Source: Sphingobacterium sp.
GTDB lineage: Bacteria > Bacteroidota > Bacteroidia > Sphingobacteriales > Sphingobacteriaceae
Direction: 5' to 3'
Assembly: GCA_031277685.1 (NCBI GenBank)
Contig: JAITLV010000131.1
Coordinates: 1-64,000 of the forward strand
Length of the DNA stretch: 64,000 nucleotides
Below the pieces are notes generated by a model. It searched no databases and was not told where the DNA came from. It saw only the letters and a list, made by a program, of their open reading frames with translations. Of this stretch, positions 44,695 through 54,939 are shown one piece after another (position 1 is the first letter of the stretch; each line of letters opens with the position of its first letter). Both the position numbers and the translations under genes were made by a program.

Positions 44695-47600
44695 TGTTAT
44701 CAATTTCTTCAGTTAAAGGATTTTCGTCTTCATGTTTGATGAGCTTACGTTTGGAGGCAATTGTTCCGAAAATAAAGTAGAGACCTGGAATGACAAGGAT
44801 CCCGAAAACGGTTCCAAATAACATCCCGCCGGCTGCTGCAGTACCAATTGTTCGGTTACCGACCGCCCCCGGCCCAGAAGCCAAAACCAATGGAATCAAC
44901 CCCGCAATAAATGCAAATGACGTCATTAAGATTGGTCTAAACCTTACTTTAGCTCCTTCCAGTGCGGCTTCAATAATACTTAACCCTTGTCCATGTCGCT
45001 GTGTAGCAAATTCGACAATTAATACAGCATTTTTACCTAATAATCCGATAAGCATGACCAGAGCCACCTGCGCATAGATATTGTTTTCAAGTCCAAGGAC
45101 TTTCAATAAGAAGAAGGCACCAAAAATACCAATGGGCAATGACAATAACACAGCAAACGGCATGATAAAGCTTTCATATTGTGCCGATAGAATCAGATAG
45201 ACAAAGCCTAAACAGATCAAGAAGATATAGATCGCCTGGTTACCACGCCCCACCTGATCCTTGGAAATACCCGCCCAATCGATACCATAGCCATGTGGCA
45301 ATGTTTTGGCAGCCACTTCGTTGATCACCTGTATCGCCTCACCACTACTGTATCCTGGAGCAGCGGAACCAGAGATTTCTGAAGCCATATACATATTATG
45401 ACGCGTAATCTCAGAGAGTCCATATACTTTCTCCATATGCATAAACGCAGAGAAAGGTACCATCTCATCCTTGTCATTTTTCACGTATAGTTTCAAGATA
45501 TCTTCCGGAAGAGCCCTATACTGTGGTAAAGCCTGAACCATTACTTTATACTGTCGGTCATATTTGATGAAATTGGTTTCATAGTTACTACCAACCAATG
45601 TAGATAATGTATTCAGCGCATTATCAATAGTGACGCCTTTTAATTGAGCCATATCATTGTCGATATGGAGCATATATTGGGGAAAGCTTGCACTGTAAAA
45701 CGTAAACACAGAAGAAAGCTCGGGTCGTTTATTCAGTTCACGAACAAAATCCTTACTTACTGTCTCCATTTTCTTATAATCCCCTGAACCCGCTTTATCC
45801 AGAAGCCGCAATTCAAATCCCCCTGCTGCGCCATACCCCGGTACTGCTGGCGGCTGGAAAAATTCAATGGAAGCACCGGGGATATTCTTCGCTGCTTTTT
45901 CAAGCTGTTCAATAATCTCTTGCGAAGATTCTTTACGCTCTTCCCAACTTTTTAAATTGATCAAACAAGTGCCTGTATTAGCTCCAGTTCCCTCTGTCAA
46001 TATTTCATAACCGGCTAGGGAAGAAACTGATTGTACACCGTCGATATCCTCTGCTTCCTTTTGTAAAGTTTGGGCAGCAAGATTTGTACGTTCCAAAGTA
46101 GAGCCTGGAGGCGTCTGGATAATCGCATAAATCATGCCCTGATCTTCATTCGGGATAAAACCTGCTGGTACAGAATTATTCAAAAAATAAGCTCCGATAC
46201 AAAACCCGATTAATACCACAAAGGTAAAGAGACGTTTATCAACGATACCTTTTAATAAAAAAACATATTTGTTAGACATTTTATCAAACAACCTGTTGAA
46301 GGCATCCAAAAATTTATCCACGATGGATTTTTTTCGTGCTTTTCCATGGTTATTCTTAAGCATAATGGCACACAGCGCTGGCGTCAATGTCAATGCAACA
46401 ACACCGGAGAGAATAATAGATGTCGCCATTGTGATAGAAAACTGTCGATAGAATATACCGACAGGTCCCGACATAAAAGCTACTGGTATAAATACAGCCG
46501 CCATCAGGAAGGTAATTGCAATAATGGCCCCACTGATTTCATGCATCGCTTTCTTTGTTGCTTTATATGCCGAAATATGTAACTCTTCCATTTTGGCATG
46601 TACTGCTTCGATAACGACAATCGCATCATCAACAACGACACCAATGGCCAATACCAGAGCAAAGAGTGTAATCAGATTGATGGTAATACCAAAAAATTGC
46701 ATAAATAGAAATGAACCGACTAAGGAAACCGGAACCGCAATAGTCGGAATCAAGGTCGAACGCCAGTCCCCCAAGAAAAGGAAAACAACAATGGCCACCA
46801 AGATAAAGGCTTCAACCAAGGTGTGGATAACCTTTTCCATAGAGGCATCCAAAAACTTGGAAACATCGTAACTAATCTCATAATCCAGCCCTTTTGGAAA
46901 AGAAGCCTTTAATTCTTTCATTTTATCCTTGACATCCTGAATCACCTGAGAAGCATTACTACCATAGGATTGTTTTAAAACGATCGCCGCAGAGGGCTTG
47001 CCATTCAATGTAGAATAGATATCATACATGGCCGAGCCGAACTTAATATCCGCCACATCCCTGAGGCGAAGCATTTCACCGTTTGCACTTGTTCGTAATA
47101 CGATGTTACCATAGCCTTCGGGTGTGGTAAAACGCCCCGGATACTTCAGCACATACTCGAAGGACTGAGATGTTATTCCAGAAGACTCCCCAGCTTTACC
47201 TGGAGATGCTTCCAAACTCTGTTCTGAGAGCGCCTTCATGACCTCCTCAGCAGAGATTTTGTACGCCGTCATGCGATCCGGCTTTAACCAGATCCGCATG
47301 GCTAATTCCCGTGTTCCAAGAATATTCGCGACACCAACACCATCGACACGTCTAAGCTCCGAGACAATATTCATATCCGCATAGTTGTACATAAAATTTC
47401 CATTAAGGTCTTTATCCTTACTGTAAAGATTGATATACATTAACATATTGGATTCTTCCCTTGTAATCTTCACCCCTTCACGTACGACTATTGGCGGAAG
47501 CTTATTAACAACAGAAGCAACACGGTTCTGCACATTCAGTGAAGCTTGATTTGGGTCTGTTCCCAAATTGAATACCACCTGTATACTGGCTTCACCATCA

Positions 47601-47851
47601 TTACCAGCATCCGAAGCCATGTATTTCATTCCTGGTACACCATTTATGGCGCGTTCGAGCGGAATGATAACTGATTTTATCATTAATTCCCCATTCGCAC
47701 CTGGATATTCTGCTGTAATGTTTACTTTAGGTGGCGATATAGACGGAAACTGAGTTACTGGAAGTTGTACCATCGAAAGAATCCCCAGAAACACAATGAT
47801 CAGTGATATAACAATCGAAAGTACAGGTCTATTTATAAAACGACTAAACAT
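44687..47851 (-). CDS. RND multidrug efflux pump, HAE1 (AcrB-type) inner-membrane subunit
   Basis: This 1054-residue protein has 12 transmembrane helices and two large periplasmic loops. MFSRFINRPVLSIVISLIIVFLG is the usual start; GVVVDDAIVVIEAV near residue 400 contains the proton-relay Asp pair, and LVLAIGVV lies before it. The periplasmic loops are of the size of AcrB and MexB. It exports drugs, bile salts or solvents with proton entry. It sits between the adaptor gene, 21 bases upstream, and the OMF gene, which overlaps its end. Confidence 0.95.
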   Translation of the reverse strand: MFSRFINRPVLSIVISLIIVFLGILSMVQLPVTQFPSISPPKVNITAEYPGANGELMIKSVIIPLERAINGVPGMKYMASDAGNDGEASIQVVFNLGTDPNQASLNVQNRVASVVNKLPPIVVREGVKITREESNMLMYINLYSKDKDLNGNFMYNYADMNIVSELRRVDGVGVANILGTRELAMRIWLKPDRMTAYKISAEEVMKALSEQSLEASPGKAGESSGITSQSFEYVLKYPGRFTTPEGYGNIVLRTSANGEMLRLRDVADIKFGSAMYDIYSTLNGKPSAAIVLKQSYGSNASQVIQDVKDKMKELKASFPKGLDYEISYDVSKFLDASMEKVIHTLVEAFILVAIVVFLFLGDWRSTLIPTIAVPVSLVGSFLFMQFFGITINLITLFALVLAIGVVVDDAIVVIEAVHAKMEELHISAYKATKKAMHEISGAIIAITFLMAAVFIPVAFMSGPVGIFYRQFSITMATSIILSGVVALTLTPALCAIMLKNNHGKARKKSIVDKFLDAFNRLFDKMSNKYVFLLKGIVDKRLFTFVVLIGFCIGAYFLNNSVPAGFIPNEDQGMIYAIIQTPPGSTLERTNLAAQTLQKEAEDIDGVQSVSSLAGYEILTEGTGANTGTCLINLKSWEERKESSQEIIEQLEKAAKNIPGASIEFFQPPAVPGYGAAGGFELRLLDKAGSGDYKKMETVSKDFVRELNKRPELSSVFTFYSASFPQYMLHIDNDMAQLKGVTIDNALNTLSTLVGSNYETNFIKYDRQYKVMVQALPQYRALPEDILKLYVKNDKDEMVPFSAFMHMEKVYGLSEITRHNMYMASEISGSAAPGYSSGEAIQVINEVAAKTLPHGYGIDWAGISKDQVGRGNQAIYIFLICLGFVYLILSAQYESFIMPFAVLLSLPIGIFGAFFLLKVLGLENNIYAQVALVMLIGLLGKNAVLIVEFATQRHGQGLSIIEAALEGAKVRFRPILMTSFAFIAGLIPLVLASGPGAVGNRTIGTAAAGGMLFGTVFGILVIPGLYFIFGTIASKRKLIKHEDENPLTEEIDNNG

Positions 47852-47872
47852 AGTAATTTAAGAGTATGGGAT

Positions 47873-48955
47873 TTATTCTGTTTTTAACTTCAAATTCGAG
47901 ATAGCTTCTTTAGGCTGAACAAAACTGTAGCTGATTTTTTCATCTTCTTTCACTTTTTGTATACCATCCAATAAGAACTTGTCCTCTTTTTGAAGACCAC
48001 TTGTGACCACATAAAGATCCGGCAGGGAATTCCCTATCGTGATGTAACGTGCCTTTAACTTTCCATCTTTATCTACCACATACACATATTTGCGATCCTG
48101 CAATTCATAAGTTGCTCTCTGTGGAATAATTAATGCTTGTTTCAATGGAAAATTCATCACCACTTTACCGCTCTCACCATGTTTCAATAACCGATTGGGA
48201 TTGGGAAATCTTGCTCTAAACGCAATATTACCAGTTTCACTGTCAAATTCACTCTCTATGGTTTCTACCACCCCATTCGCTGGAAGCAATTCATTGTTGG
48301 CCAGCAATAACCCCACGTGACTATCACCACGTTTACTGACGTTAGTTTGGTAATTTAAGTACTCCGGCTCCGAAACATTGAAATAGACTAACATCTGACT
48401 ATTATCAGACAGGCTCGTCAATAACTCTCCTTCGTCCACCAAACTTCCTAGTTTTAACGGAATTCGGTCAATCGTACCATCAAACGGTGCTCTTATCTCC
48501 GTAAAAGAAAGATGCAATTTGGCAATAGCAGATGCTGCTTTAGCTTGTTCCAATTTAGCTTTGGCCATAGCAAGCTCATTGGGAGAAACCACATTCTTAT
48601 CTGCAAGGCTCTTTGTATTCTGTACTTCGATCTCCGCAACATTCACTTCGGCCATGGATTTTCTAAACTCTGCTTCATACATTTTGGGCATAATGCGAAA
48701 CAAAAGCTGACCTTTGTGCACAAATTGTCCTTCGTCAACAAAAATCTGCTCCAGGTATCCTTTTTCCTGTGCTCGTAATTCAATATTACGGAATGATTTA
48801 ATTTGGGACACAAAATCCTTCCGGATTGTGGTATCCATCTGTACCGGAGAGGTAACATTGAATTTTTCCTTTTCTTCTTTCTCTTCCTTTTTGGAAGTAC
48901 ACCCAATTTGGCATAATACCATAGCCAAATTAACGAGCATAAATACTCTTTTCAT
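47873..48955 (-). CDS. RND efflux periplasmic adaptor (AcrA-type) lipoprotein
   Basis: In this 360-residue protein a lipoprotein signal (LAMVLCQIGC) is followed by a highly charged linker (KKEEKEEKEKF). The biotinyl-lipoyl-like domain (GYLEQIFVDEGQFVHKGQLLF near residue 66), an alpha-helical hairpin (about 95-150) and the beta-barrel (MLVYFNVSEPEYLNY, GNIAFRARFPNPNRLLKHGESGKVVM) are in the usual order. It links the pump to the outer-membrane channel. It is the first gene of the operon. No TetR or other local repressor is next to it, so control is from elsewhere. Confidence 0.93.
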   Translation of the reverse strand: MKRVFMLVNLAMVLCQIGCTSKKEEKEEKEKFNVTSPVQMDTTIRKDFVSQIKSFRNIELRAQEKGYLEQIFVDEGQFVHKGQLLFRIMPKMYEAEFRKSMAEVNVAEIEVQNTKSLADKNVVSPNELAMAKAKLEQAKAASAIAKLHLSFTEIRAPFDGTIDRIPLKLGSLVDEGELLTSLSDNSQMLVYFNVSEPEYLNYQTNVSKRGDSHVGLLLANNELLPANGVVETIESEFDSETGNIAFRARFPNPNRLLKHGESGKVVMNFPLKQALIIPQRATYELQDRKYVYVVDKDGKLKARYITIGNSLPDLYVVTSGLQKEDKFLLDGIQKVKEDEKISYSFVQPKEAISNLKLKTE

Positions 48956-49129
48956 TTGTAAGCGTCTAATTAAAAATAAGTTTGATTGTTTGTTTGATAT
49001 GGAAGGTAAAATAACCCAATCCTTAACTTCTTCTAGGTATCAAAAAGATAAAATCATTCATACGTAAATGAAAATCTGATCAATACAGAATACAAAAAAA
49101 TAAGGGTAAGTTATTTCGGATATTGGCTA

Positions 49130-49531
49130 TTAAATCCTCCAGGTTTGTTGAAGAATATACCTTTGTGGATGTAAATAAGCGATAAAATTGCAAAAAGGGA
49201 TCTTTTTTGCAAATCGAAATACGAAAATGAAAAGCACGACAGCGCAGAACAATAAAGCGACAAAATCGGAGGCTGTATGGAGATCTTTGGTCAATTGAAA
49301 GTTTTCACTATTAAATTCTTCAATGACTGGATTTTCGTCATGTAAACTTCCTGCGACGAGTGGATCAATATGAGAACTTGGTGAAGCAAGCTTATCTTTT
49401 AAATTGGCCTCATTATGCTGATACATGAAACTGATCACAGGACGATCAGATTCATTAAGCACTGCATGGCTATTACCGCTCCTAATTAATAGGAAACCTA
49501 TGAAACATAAAATTGTAATAACCGCTTTCAT
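49130..49531 (-). CDS. Unknown signal-peptide membrane protein, 133 residues
   Basis: From ATG 49531 (MKAVITILCFIGFLLIRSGNSHA) the protein has a signal peptide, a hydrophilic stretch (SDRPVISFMYQHNEANLKDK, DENPVIEEFNSENF) and a single hydrophobic helix near residues 88-106 (FVALLFCAVVLFIFVFRF), then a basic tail (KKIPFCNFIAYLHPQRY). Upstream codons to 49597 are open but do not start a better signal. I do not recognise it. It lies between the RND operon and a DUF763 gene. It may be a small periplasmic or membrane accessory protein. Confidence 0.65.
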   Translation of the reverse strand: MKAVITILCFIGFLLIRSGNSHAVLNESDRPVISFMYQHNEANLKDKLASPSSHIDPLVAGSLHDENPVIEEFNSENFQLTKDLHTASDFVALLFCAVVLFIFVFRFAKKIPFCNFIAYLHPQRYILQQTWRI

Positions 49532-49616
49532 TTCGAGGGCAAATATACTAGCGTATAAATAATTCTGATAACGTTTAACACAATTTAACAAAATCATTAC
49601 AATCCATCAATATTAG

Positions 49617-50831
49617 CTAAAAAAGAGCTAACTGCTGCCCCTGATCTTGTTTTTTTGGCACTTTTGAAGCACCGAATACCGTTCGTCCATTATACTTCCA
49701 CGAATTTCTGCGTTCTTCTTCAATGACTTGCTGTAGATCAAACTGCGGTGTGAAATTATGCTCAGCTTCTGTTACAATTTGATGAAGTTTATGGAGTGAT
49801 TTTAATTTATCACTATTTCCTAATCTTGATTTTTCGATACCCTTCTGTAGGATTTGAATACTTTGATCATAGATATCCAAAGGAACAGGAAAAGGATGCC
49901 CATCTTTCCCGCCATGAGCAAAAGAAAATCGTGCGGGATCCTCAAATCGCGCCGGAGCACCATGGATCACCTCACTGACAAGCGCCAGGGACTGCAAGGT
50001 ACGAGGGCCCATTCCTTTGAGTAGCAAGAGATCCTCAAAATCTGAAGGTTGATTTTCATGTGCGACATATAACATCGCGCCTAACCTTTTGAGATCAACA
50101 TCTGAAGCCCGGACATCATGATGGGAAGGCATAATCAATCTTTTAAAATCCATTAATGCACGTGAATAATCCGCATTGACGATTGTCATAATGCCCGCCC
50201 TATTGGGTGCTGCTCCCGACGCGGTCAGGTTTAAAATTGTCCCTTGTGAAAAACCATTGATACCAACATGTGGCTCCTCTACAAAGGATCGTACTTTCTC
50301 CGAATGCCAGTGATAACGACGAGCTGTCCCATCATTTTCATGCATTCCCTGTTGAACGACAGCCCATTGACCATTCTTGGCCACAACGAAATTATGAAGA
50401 TACAACTGATAGCCATCTTGTATTGCAGTATTATCTACCTTTGCAACCAACTTACTTGCTCGAACCAATTGATCACCATCTAGACCGGTTTTATGGGCGA
50501 GCTGAAGCAATTCCTGTGGAGTATCTTTGGAAAACTTCCCCTTTCCACCACATATATAGAGACCATAGGTATCAGCATTGGGATTAATGGCACGTTTTAG
50601 AGCCCCCATAACAGCTGTTGTTATACCGGATGAATGCCAATCCATTCCAAGAACTGCACCGAAACTTTGGAACCAAAAAGGATCAGCCAATCTTCTTAAG
50701 ACTTCATCGTGACCATAATCCATTAGAATAACTTCCACAATGGACCGCCCCAACGAACTCATACGTTCATAAAGCCAAGCTGGTACTTTTCCATAATGCA
50801 GTGGCAAGTCAGCCGTTCCAGAATGCCTCAT
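49617..50831 (-). CDS. DUF763-family protein
   Basis: From ATG 50831 (MRHSGTADLPLHYGKVPAWL) it has 404 residues. RHSGTADLPLH at the start, DWHSSGITTAVMGALKRAI near residue 75, and the central segment HDVRASDVDLKRLGAML match DUF763, known from archaea and some bacteria. FEDLLLLKGMGPRTLQSLALV (about 262-283) looks like a helix-hairpin-helix, so DNA binding is possible. It has no signal peptide. The function is not known. The more upstream frame to 50855 (MLIYLVLF) does not fit the family start. Confidence 0.82.
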   Translation of the reverse strand: MRHSGTADLPLHYGKVPAWLYERMSSLGRSIVEVILMDYGHDEVLRRLADPFWFQSFGAVLGMDWHSSGITTAVMGALKRAINPNADTYGLYICGGKGKFSKDTPQELLQLAHKTGLDGDQLVRASKLVAKVDNTAIQDGYQLYLHNFVVAKNGQWAVVQQGMHENDGTARRYHWHSEKVRSFVEEPHVGINGFSQGTILNLTASGAAPNRAGIMTIVNADYSRALMDFKRLIMPSHHDVRASDVDLKRLGAMLYVAHENQPSDFEDLLLLKGMGPRTLQSLALVSEVIHGAPARFEDPARFSFAHGGKDGHPFPVPLDIYDQSIQILQKGIEKSRLGNSDKLKSLHKLHQIVTEAEHNFTPQFDLQQVIEEERRNSWKYNGRTVFGASKVPKKQDQGQQLALF

Positions 50832-50960
50832 AAATAAAACTAAATATATTAGCACAAAACTAACTCATTTTTATTAGTTAAGCAAAATTTTCTAGAAATC
50901 AATCCCCAGCGATCTAGCACCAACAGGCGCATTAAAGCCATTCTTGATAAGACGACAAGC

Positions 50961-51002
50961 ACAAAACAGGCTGGAAAATCCAAAGATAATCCAGCCTGTT
51001 TG
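50961..51002 (-). terminator. Terminator of the lipoprotein gene
   Basis: AACAGGCTGG (50965-50974) and CCAGCCTGTT (50991-51000) are perfect 10-base arms around 16 bases. On the minus strand the stem runs into TTTTGTGC. It lies about 60 bases past the lipoprotein stop at 51062. Confidence 0.75.
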
Positions 51003-51061
51003 TTGTACTGTTGTAAAGCTGCCCTCAAAAGAGCGATTAGCTATGTTTATTTGTTAAGAAT

Positions 51062-51712
51062 TTACTTGCCAGTCAATGCCGACAAGAATCCTGCACGGAA
51101 AGAAGGATCCTTTTCAGAAAATTCTATTGAATGTTTATAAGTGTCCACATTAAAAAATAATTCCGCAGGTTCAGCTTTTTTATTGTCTAAAAAGAGTTTA
51201 AAACTGTAAGCTGTTTTCTTTGACAAATCAACATTCATATTATTTGACGAAAATACGTTCGGAAGAATAACATCTTTTGTAAATCCATCTTTGACTGGCA
51301 TTTGAAACAACTCACCTAAAGCCTTTACTAAGTTGTCAGATTGTGTTCCCAGCGAAGATATTTTAATTTTCCCTTTTGTAAATCCAACGTCGTCACTTGG
51401 TTGACCATCAATAATACCGGCAGGTATAAAATCAATAACTTCAATTTTCGCACCGACTGTATCCTGATTATAAAGCGATTTCGTGGTATAAATACGGCTA
51501 GAATCGGTCTTAACTTCGTCGGTAATACGCAAAAAGAAGTTCTTTTTTTCAGGCCCCGGAGTACCATTCGTCAATTTTTCGATGCGTACCCGCTCGATAG
51601 TATTTGCCGTTGCAGTATCGCTTCCATCAGTTTTCTTCTGATTGGAATTTCCGCAAGCAGCCATCATCAGCGTAGCTGTTGCAAGAAAGGCTATAGATTG
51701 AATTTTGTACAT
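51062..51712 (-). CDS. Lipoprotein of unknown function
   Basis: From ATG 51712 (MYKIQSIAFLATATLMMAAC) this is 216 residues with a lipobox ending in Cys20 (MAAC). An upstream ATG at 51739 has AGGAGC nearby and could also be used. The mature part is polar (GNSNQKKTDGSDTATANT) followed by a beta-rich domain with FFLRITDEVKTDSSRIYTTKSLY and SIEFSEKDPSFRAGFLSAL. An 11-base inverted repeat, TTATCAGTAAT (51726-51736) and ATTACTGATAA (51769-51779), flanks the start region and may regulate it. It is not recognised. Confidence 0.7.
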   Translation of the reverse strand: MYKIQSIAFLATATLMMAACGNSNQKKTDGSDTATANTIERVRIEKLTNGTPGPEKKNFFLRITDEVKTDSSRIYTTKSLYNQDTVGAKIEVIDFIPAGIIDGQPSDDVGFTKGKIKISSLGTQSDNLVKALGELFQMPVKDGFTKDVILPNVFSSNNMNVDLSKKTAYSFKLFLDNKKAEPAELFFNVDTYKHSIEFSEKDPSFRAGFLSALTGK

Positions 51713-51806
51713 GGTGAATTGTTTATTATCAGTAATCATTGAAATATTGCTCCTATAATATTACTATTATTACTGATAACAAACAACTATTGGCAATGTT
51801 TTTATT

Positions 51807-54728
51807 TTATTTCAATAAAGCATCATATAAAATTTCAACAGGATGAAAAGATTTTCTTCCTGTACCATCTTTGATCTGATGTCGACATGAAGTGCCTGCA
51901 GCAGCGATTAAAGTCGATGTATCTGTGCTTCGTACCGCGGGCAATAACACCAACTCTGCCACTTTCATCGAAACGTCATAGTGTTCAGCCTCATAACCGA
52001 ATGAACCAGCCATTCCACAACAACCAGATGGAATCACCTCAACCGTATAGTTTGATGGAAACGACAGGACCTGTTGGGTAACTGTGACCAAATGAAACGC
52101 TTTTTGATAACAATGTCCATGCAGTTTGATCTTTTTTTCAATAGCTGTAAATTGCTCCTGATGAATACGACCCGCCTCGATCTCTGCCAATAGAAACTCG
52201 TCAATCATAAGCGCGTTTTTAGCAACACGTTCAGCGTCAGCACGAAGATCTCCTTCAACTAAACTTAAATATTCATCCCTAAATGTAATAATGCCCGATG
52301 GTTCTATACCTATTAATGGTGTTTCATCCGTAATTAGATCCTTCAGGAATGTGATATTCTTGTTAGCAATTTTTTTGGCTTCTTTAACAAAGCCCTTAGA
52401 AAGATAGGTACGGCCGCTTTGTACATGTTTTGGTATAATCACTTCATACCCCAATGCTGTCAACAATTTATAAGCAGTGATACCAATCTCAGCATCATTA
52501 TACTCCGTAAACTCGTCTGAAAATAAATATACCTTGCGCTTGGCCTTCAGTGCCACACCTTGCTTTTTGACCCATTGGCTCAATGTCGTACCGTTAACCG
52601 TAGGAAGTGAACGTTTTGGCGCGAAACCTACAGTCTTCTTGACTATACCAGATAAGAAGTCGTTCTTCACGACAAAATTATAGATTGGAGCAACAAGCGA
52701 ACCTAATTTTTGCGAGTCCGTAAAATTCGCGATCAATTTGGTTCTGAAACCGGCTCCATGTTCATCGTAATAATGCTGCAAAAACTCAGCTTTCATTTTA
52801 GCGACATCGACACTGGATGGGCATTCTGTTTTACAGCCCTTACAGCTTAAACATAGATCCATCACTTCTTTGATTTCCTCATGATCGAAGCGATTTTTCT
52901 TGGTGGAATTCGTCAGAAATTGACGCAACATGTTAGCACGCGCCCGTGTTGTATCCTTCTCATCTCGGGTCGCCATAAAAGAAGGGCACATCGTACCACC
53001 TGTGATTTCCGTTTTCCGACAGTCCCCTGATCCGGAGCATTTCTCTGCTAAGCGAAGGATAGATTCATCTTTAGAAAAATCAAAATAGGTCTTTATTTCT
53101 GCTCTATTCTTGTCATGATCATAACGCAGATGAGCATCCATTGGAGGCGTGTTAACAATCTTATTTGCATTAAAAATTCCTACAGGATCAAAGATAACCT
53201 TAACTTCTTCCAACAGCTTATACACCTTTTCCCCCAAAACTTTACCGATAAACTCACCACGCAAGCGTCCATCCCCATGTTCTCCACTAAGTGATCCATT
53301 ATATTTTAAGACAAGGTCACTCGTTTTTTCCAATATAGAACGAAAAGTCCGTTTACCTTCAGCTGTTTTCAAATTGACAAAAGGTTCAATGTGCAATTCA
53401 CCTGCGCCGGCATGTGCATAATAAGAAGCATGTACTCCCTCTTCGATCAATAGCTGCTGGATATCACTCACATAGGCGGGAAGGTCTTCAGGAGAAACCG
53501 CACAGTCTTCAATTAAATTGACAGGTTGACTATCTCCTGGAAGATTACGGATAAGACCAAGTCCTGCTTTTCGAACGTCCCATACGAGGTTGGTCTGCTC
53601 CGCCCCGATGATATAAGGATAAGCATAACCTAAACCTTTTTCGATTAATTCGGCCTTCAAAGCCATTGCTTTTGCTTCCGTTTCCGCTGCCGTATCACCT
53701 CTAAACTCCACAATCAACAAGGCTTGGGGGTCTCCCTCAATAAAAAAACGATTATACTTATATGTTGGATGCCCTACAGTGAAATCCATGATATATTTGT
53801 CAACCAGCTCCGACGCCTCGGGCCTGTGGTTCAATGCAATGACATTGCCATGCATACATTCAACCATATCAGCAAAATGAACACATAACAATCCCAGCTC
53901 CTTTGGTGGTAAATCCATCAAACGAAGTTTCGCTACGGTGACAATGGCCAAGGTCCCTTCAGACCCCGCGAGCAGGTTACACATATTAAAAGGCTGGCTT
54001 TGGTCACTGAGAATATCCAAAGCATACCCTGTATTCCTTCGGGTAATGGAACGTTTGGGGTAGCCCGCTTCAATGTCAGCAAGATGCTGCGGATTAGTCA
54101 ATAAACTATTTAGATTACGATAGATATCTCCCTCACGATCTGACTGTAACAATTTTTTAAAATAACTAGCCTCATCCAGCGCTGCAAAGCAGACTTCGGA
54201 CTTATCATCCAAAAGCACGTCTGCAGCAATCAGATTGTGGCGTGTATCTCCCCAAACAATAGAGTGTAGTCCTGAAGAGTTATTCCCAATCATTCCACCG
54301 ATCATGGCACGGCTTGCCGTAGATGTTTCAGGGCCAAACATCAATCCAAATGGCTTTAGGTAACTATTTAGATCATCCCGAATGACACCTGGCTCCACCC
54401 GCACCCATTTCTCTTCCACATTCAATTCAAGTATACGGTTAAAATGACGCGAGATATCCATCACAATACCATTTCCAACCACTTGCCCAGCCAAAGACGT
54501 ACCCGCCGTACGTGGAATTAATGTAATTTGATTTGCTTGGGCAAAATCAATGAGACACTTTATATCATTAATATCAGCAGGTATAGCCACTGCCACTGGT
54601 TTCTCCTGGTAGACTGAGGCATCCGTTGAATACGCCAGTAACATCGTTTGGTGTGTTGCTTCATCTGTATAATACAACTCCCCTTTCAGTCGAGCTGCCA
54701 ATAAGGCTAATTGATTCTGATCTTTCAC
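51807..54728 (-). CDS. FAD-binding and Fe-S dehydrogenase (YdiJ-like, D-2-hydroxy acid)
   Basis: In this 973-residue protein the N-terminal PCMH-type FAD domain (about residues 30-255; NDIKCLIDFAQANQITLIPRTAGTSL, MIGGMIGNNSSGLHS) and the FAD-oxidase C domain (about 260-520; GSLSGEHGDGRLRGEFI near 470) match FAD-linked D-2-hydroxyglutarate or D-lactate dehydrogenases. The C-terminal half has Fe-S clusters (CSGSGDCRKTE with CPSFMA; CLSCKGCKTECPS) and a CCG domain (SGCCGMAGSFGYE). Size and order resemble E. coli YdiJ. It oxidises a D-2-hydroxy acid to a 2-oxo acid and passes electrons to a carrier. The gene has no operon partner. Confidence 0.9.
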   Translation of the reverse strand: MKDQNQLALLAARLKGELYYTDEATHQTMLLAYSTDASVYQEKPVAVAIPADINDIKCLIDFAQANQITLIPRTAGTSLAGQVVGNGIVMDISRHFNRILELNVEEKWVRVEPGVIRDDLNSYLKPFGLMFGPETSTASRAMIGGMIGNNSSGLHSIVWGDTRHNLIAADVLLDDKSEVCFAALDEASYFKKLLQSDREGDIYRNLNSLLTNPQHLADIEAGYPKRSITRRNTGYALDILSDQSQPFNMCNLLAGSEGTLAIVTVAKLRLMDLPPKELGLLCVHFADMVECMHGNVIALNHRPEASELVDKYIMDFTVGHPTYKYNRFFIEGDPQALLIVEFRGDTAAETEAKAMALKAELIEKGLGYAYPYIIGAEQTNLVWDVRKAGLGLIRNLPGDSQPVNLIEDCAVSPEDLPAYVSDIQQLLIEEGVHASYYAHAGAGELHIEPFVNLKTAEGKRTFRSILEKTSDLVLKYNGSLSGEHGDGRLRGEFIGKVLGEKVYKLLEEVKVIFDPVGIFNANKIVNTPPMDAHLRYDHDKNRAEIKTYFDFSKDESILRLAEKCSGSGDCRKTEITGGTMCPSFMATRDEKDTTRARANMLRQFLTNSTKKNRFDHEEIKEVMDLCLSCKGCKTECPSSVDVAKMKAEFLQHYYDEHGAGFRTKLIANFTDSQKLGSLVAPIYNFVVKNDFLSGIVKKTVGFAPKRSLPTVNGTTLSQWVKKQGVALKAKRKVYLFSDEFTEYNDAEIGITAYKLLTALGYEVIIPKHVQSGRTYLSKGFVKEAKKIANKNITFLKDLITDETPLIGIEPSGIITFRDEYLSLVEGDLRADAERVAKNALMIDEFLLAEIEAGRIHQEQFTAIEKKIKLHGHCYQKAFHLVTVTQQVLSFPSNYTVEVIPSGCCGMAGSFGYEAEHYDVSMKVAELVLLPAVRSTDTSTLIAAAGTSCRHQIKDGTGRKSFHPVEILYDALLK

Positions 54729-54866
54729 TGATTTTGCTTTTGTTTGTAGAAAACAAATTTAGTTAAATTTCTCTTCGGAAAAAGGGACAATTGCAAGAAA
54801 TACACAATTCTTTTAAACAAAACGCACAAAAACGCATAGTCAAAAATGCAACAAACCTTAATTTAA

Positions 54867-54898
54867 TTTCGTGCATTCATCAATTGCTCGTATTTTTG
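54867..54898 (+). promoter_or_regulatory. Possible promoter of the FUSC-like gene
   Basis: TTTCG (54867-54871) then a 19-base spacer and TATTTTTG (54891-54898). The -7 element fits TAnnTTTG; the -33 has one mismatch. It lies 41 bases ahead of the ATG at 54940. Confidence 0.5.
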
Positions 54899-54939
54899 CA
54901 TCGGCGACAACATTCTATCACTAACATCCTCTTTGTTAT

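Noticed and set aside
44790..47753. Plus-strand ORFs across the RND pump gene
   Set aside because: All are mirror frames of the 1054-residue pump.
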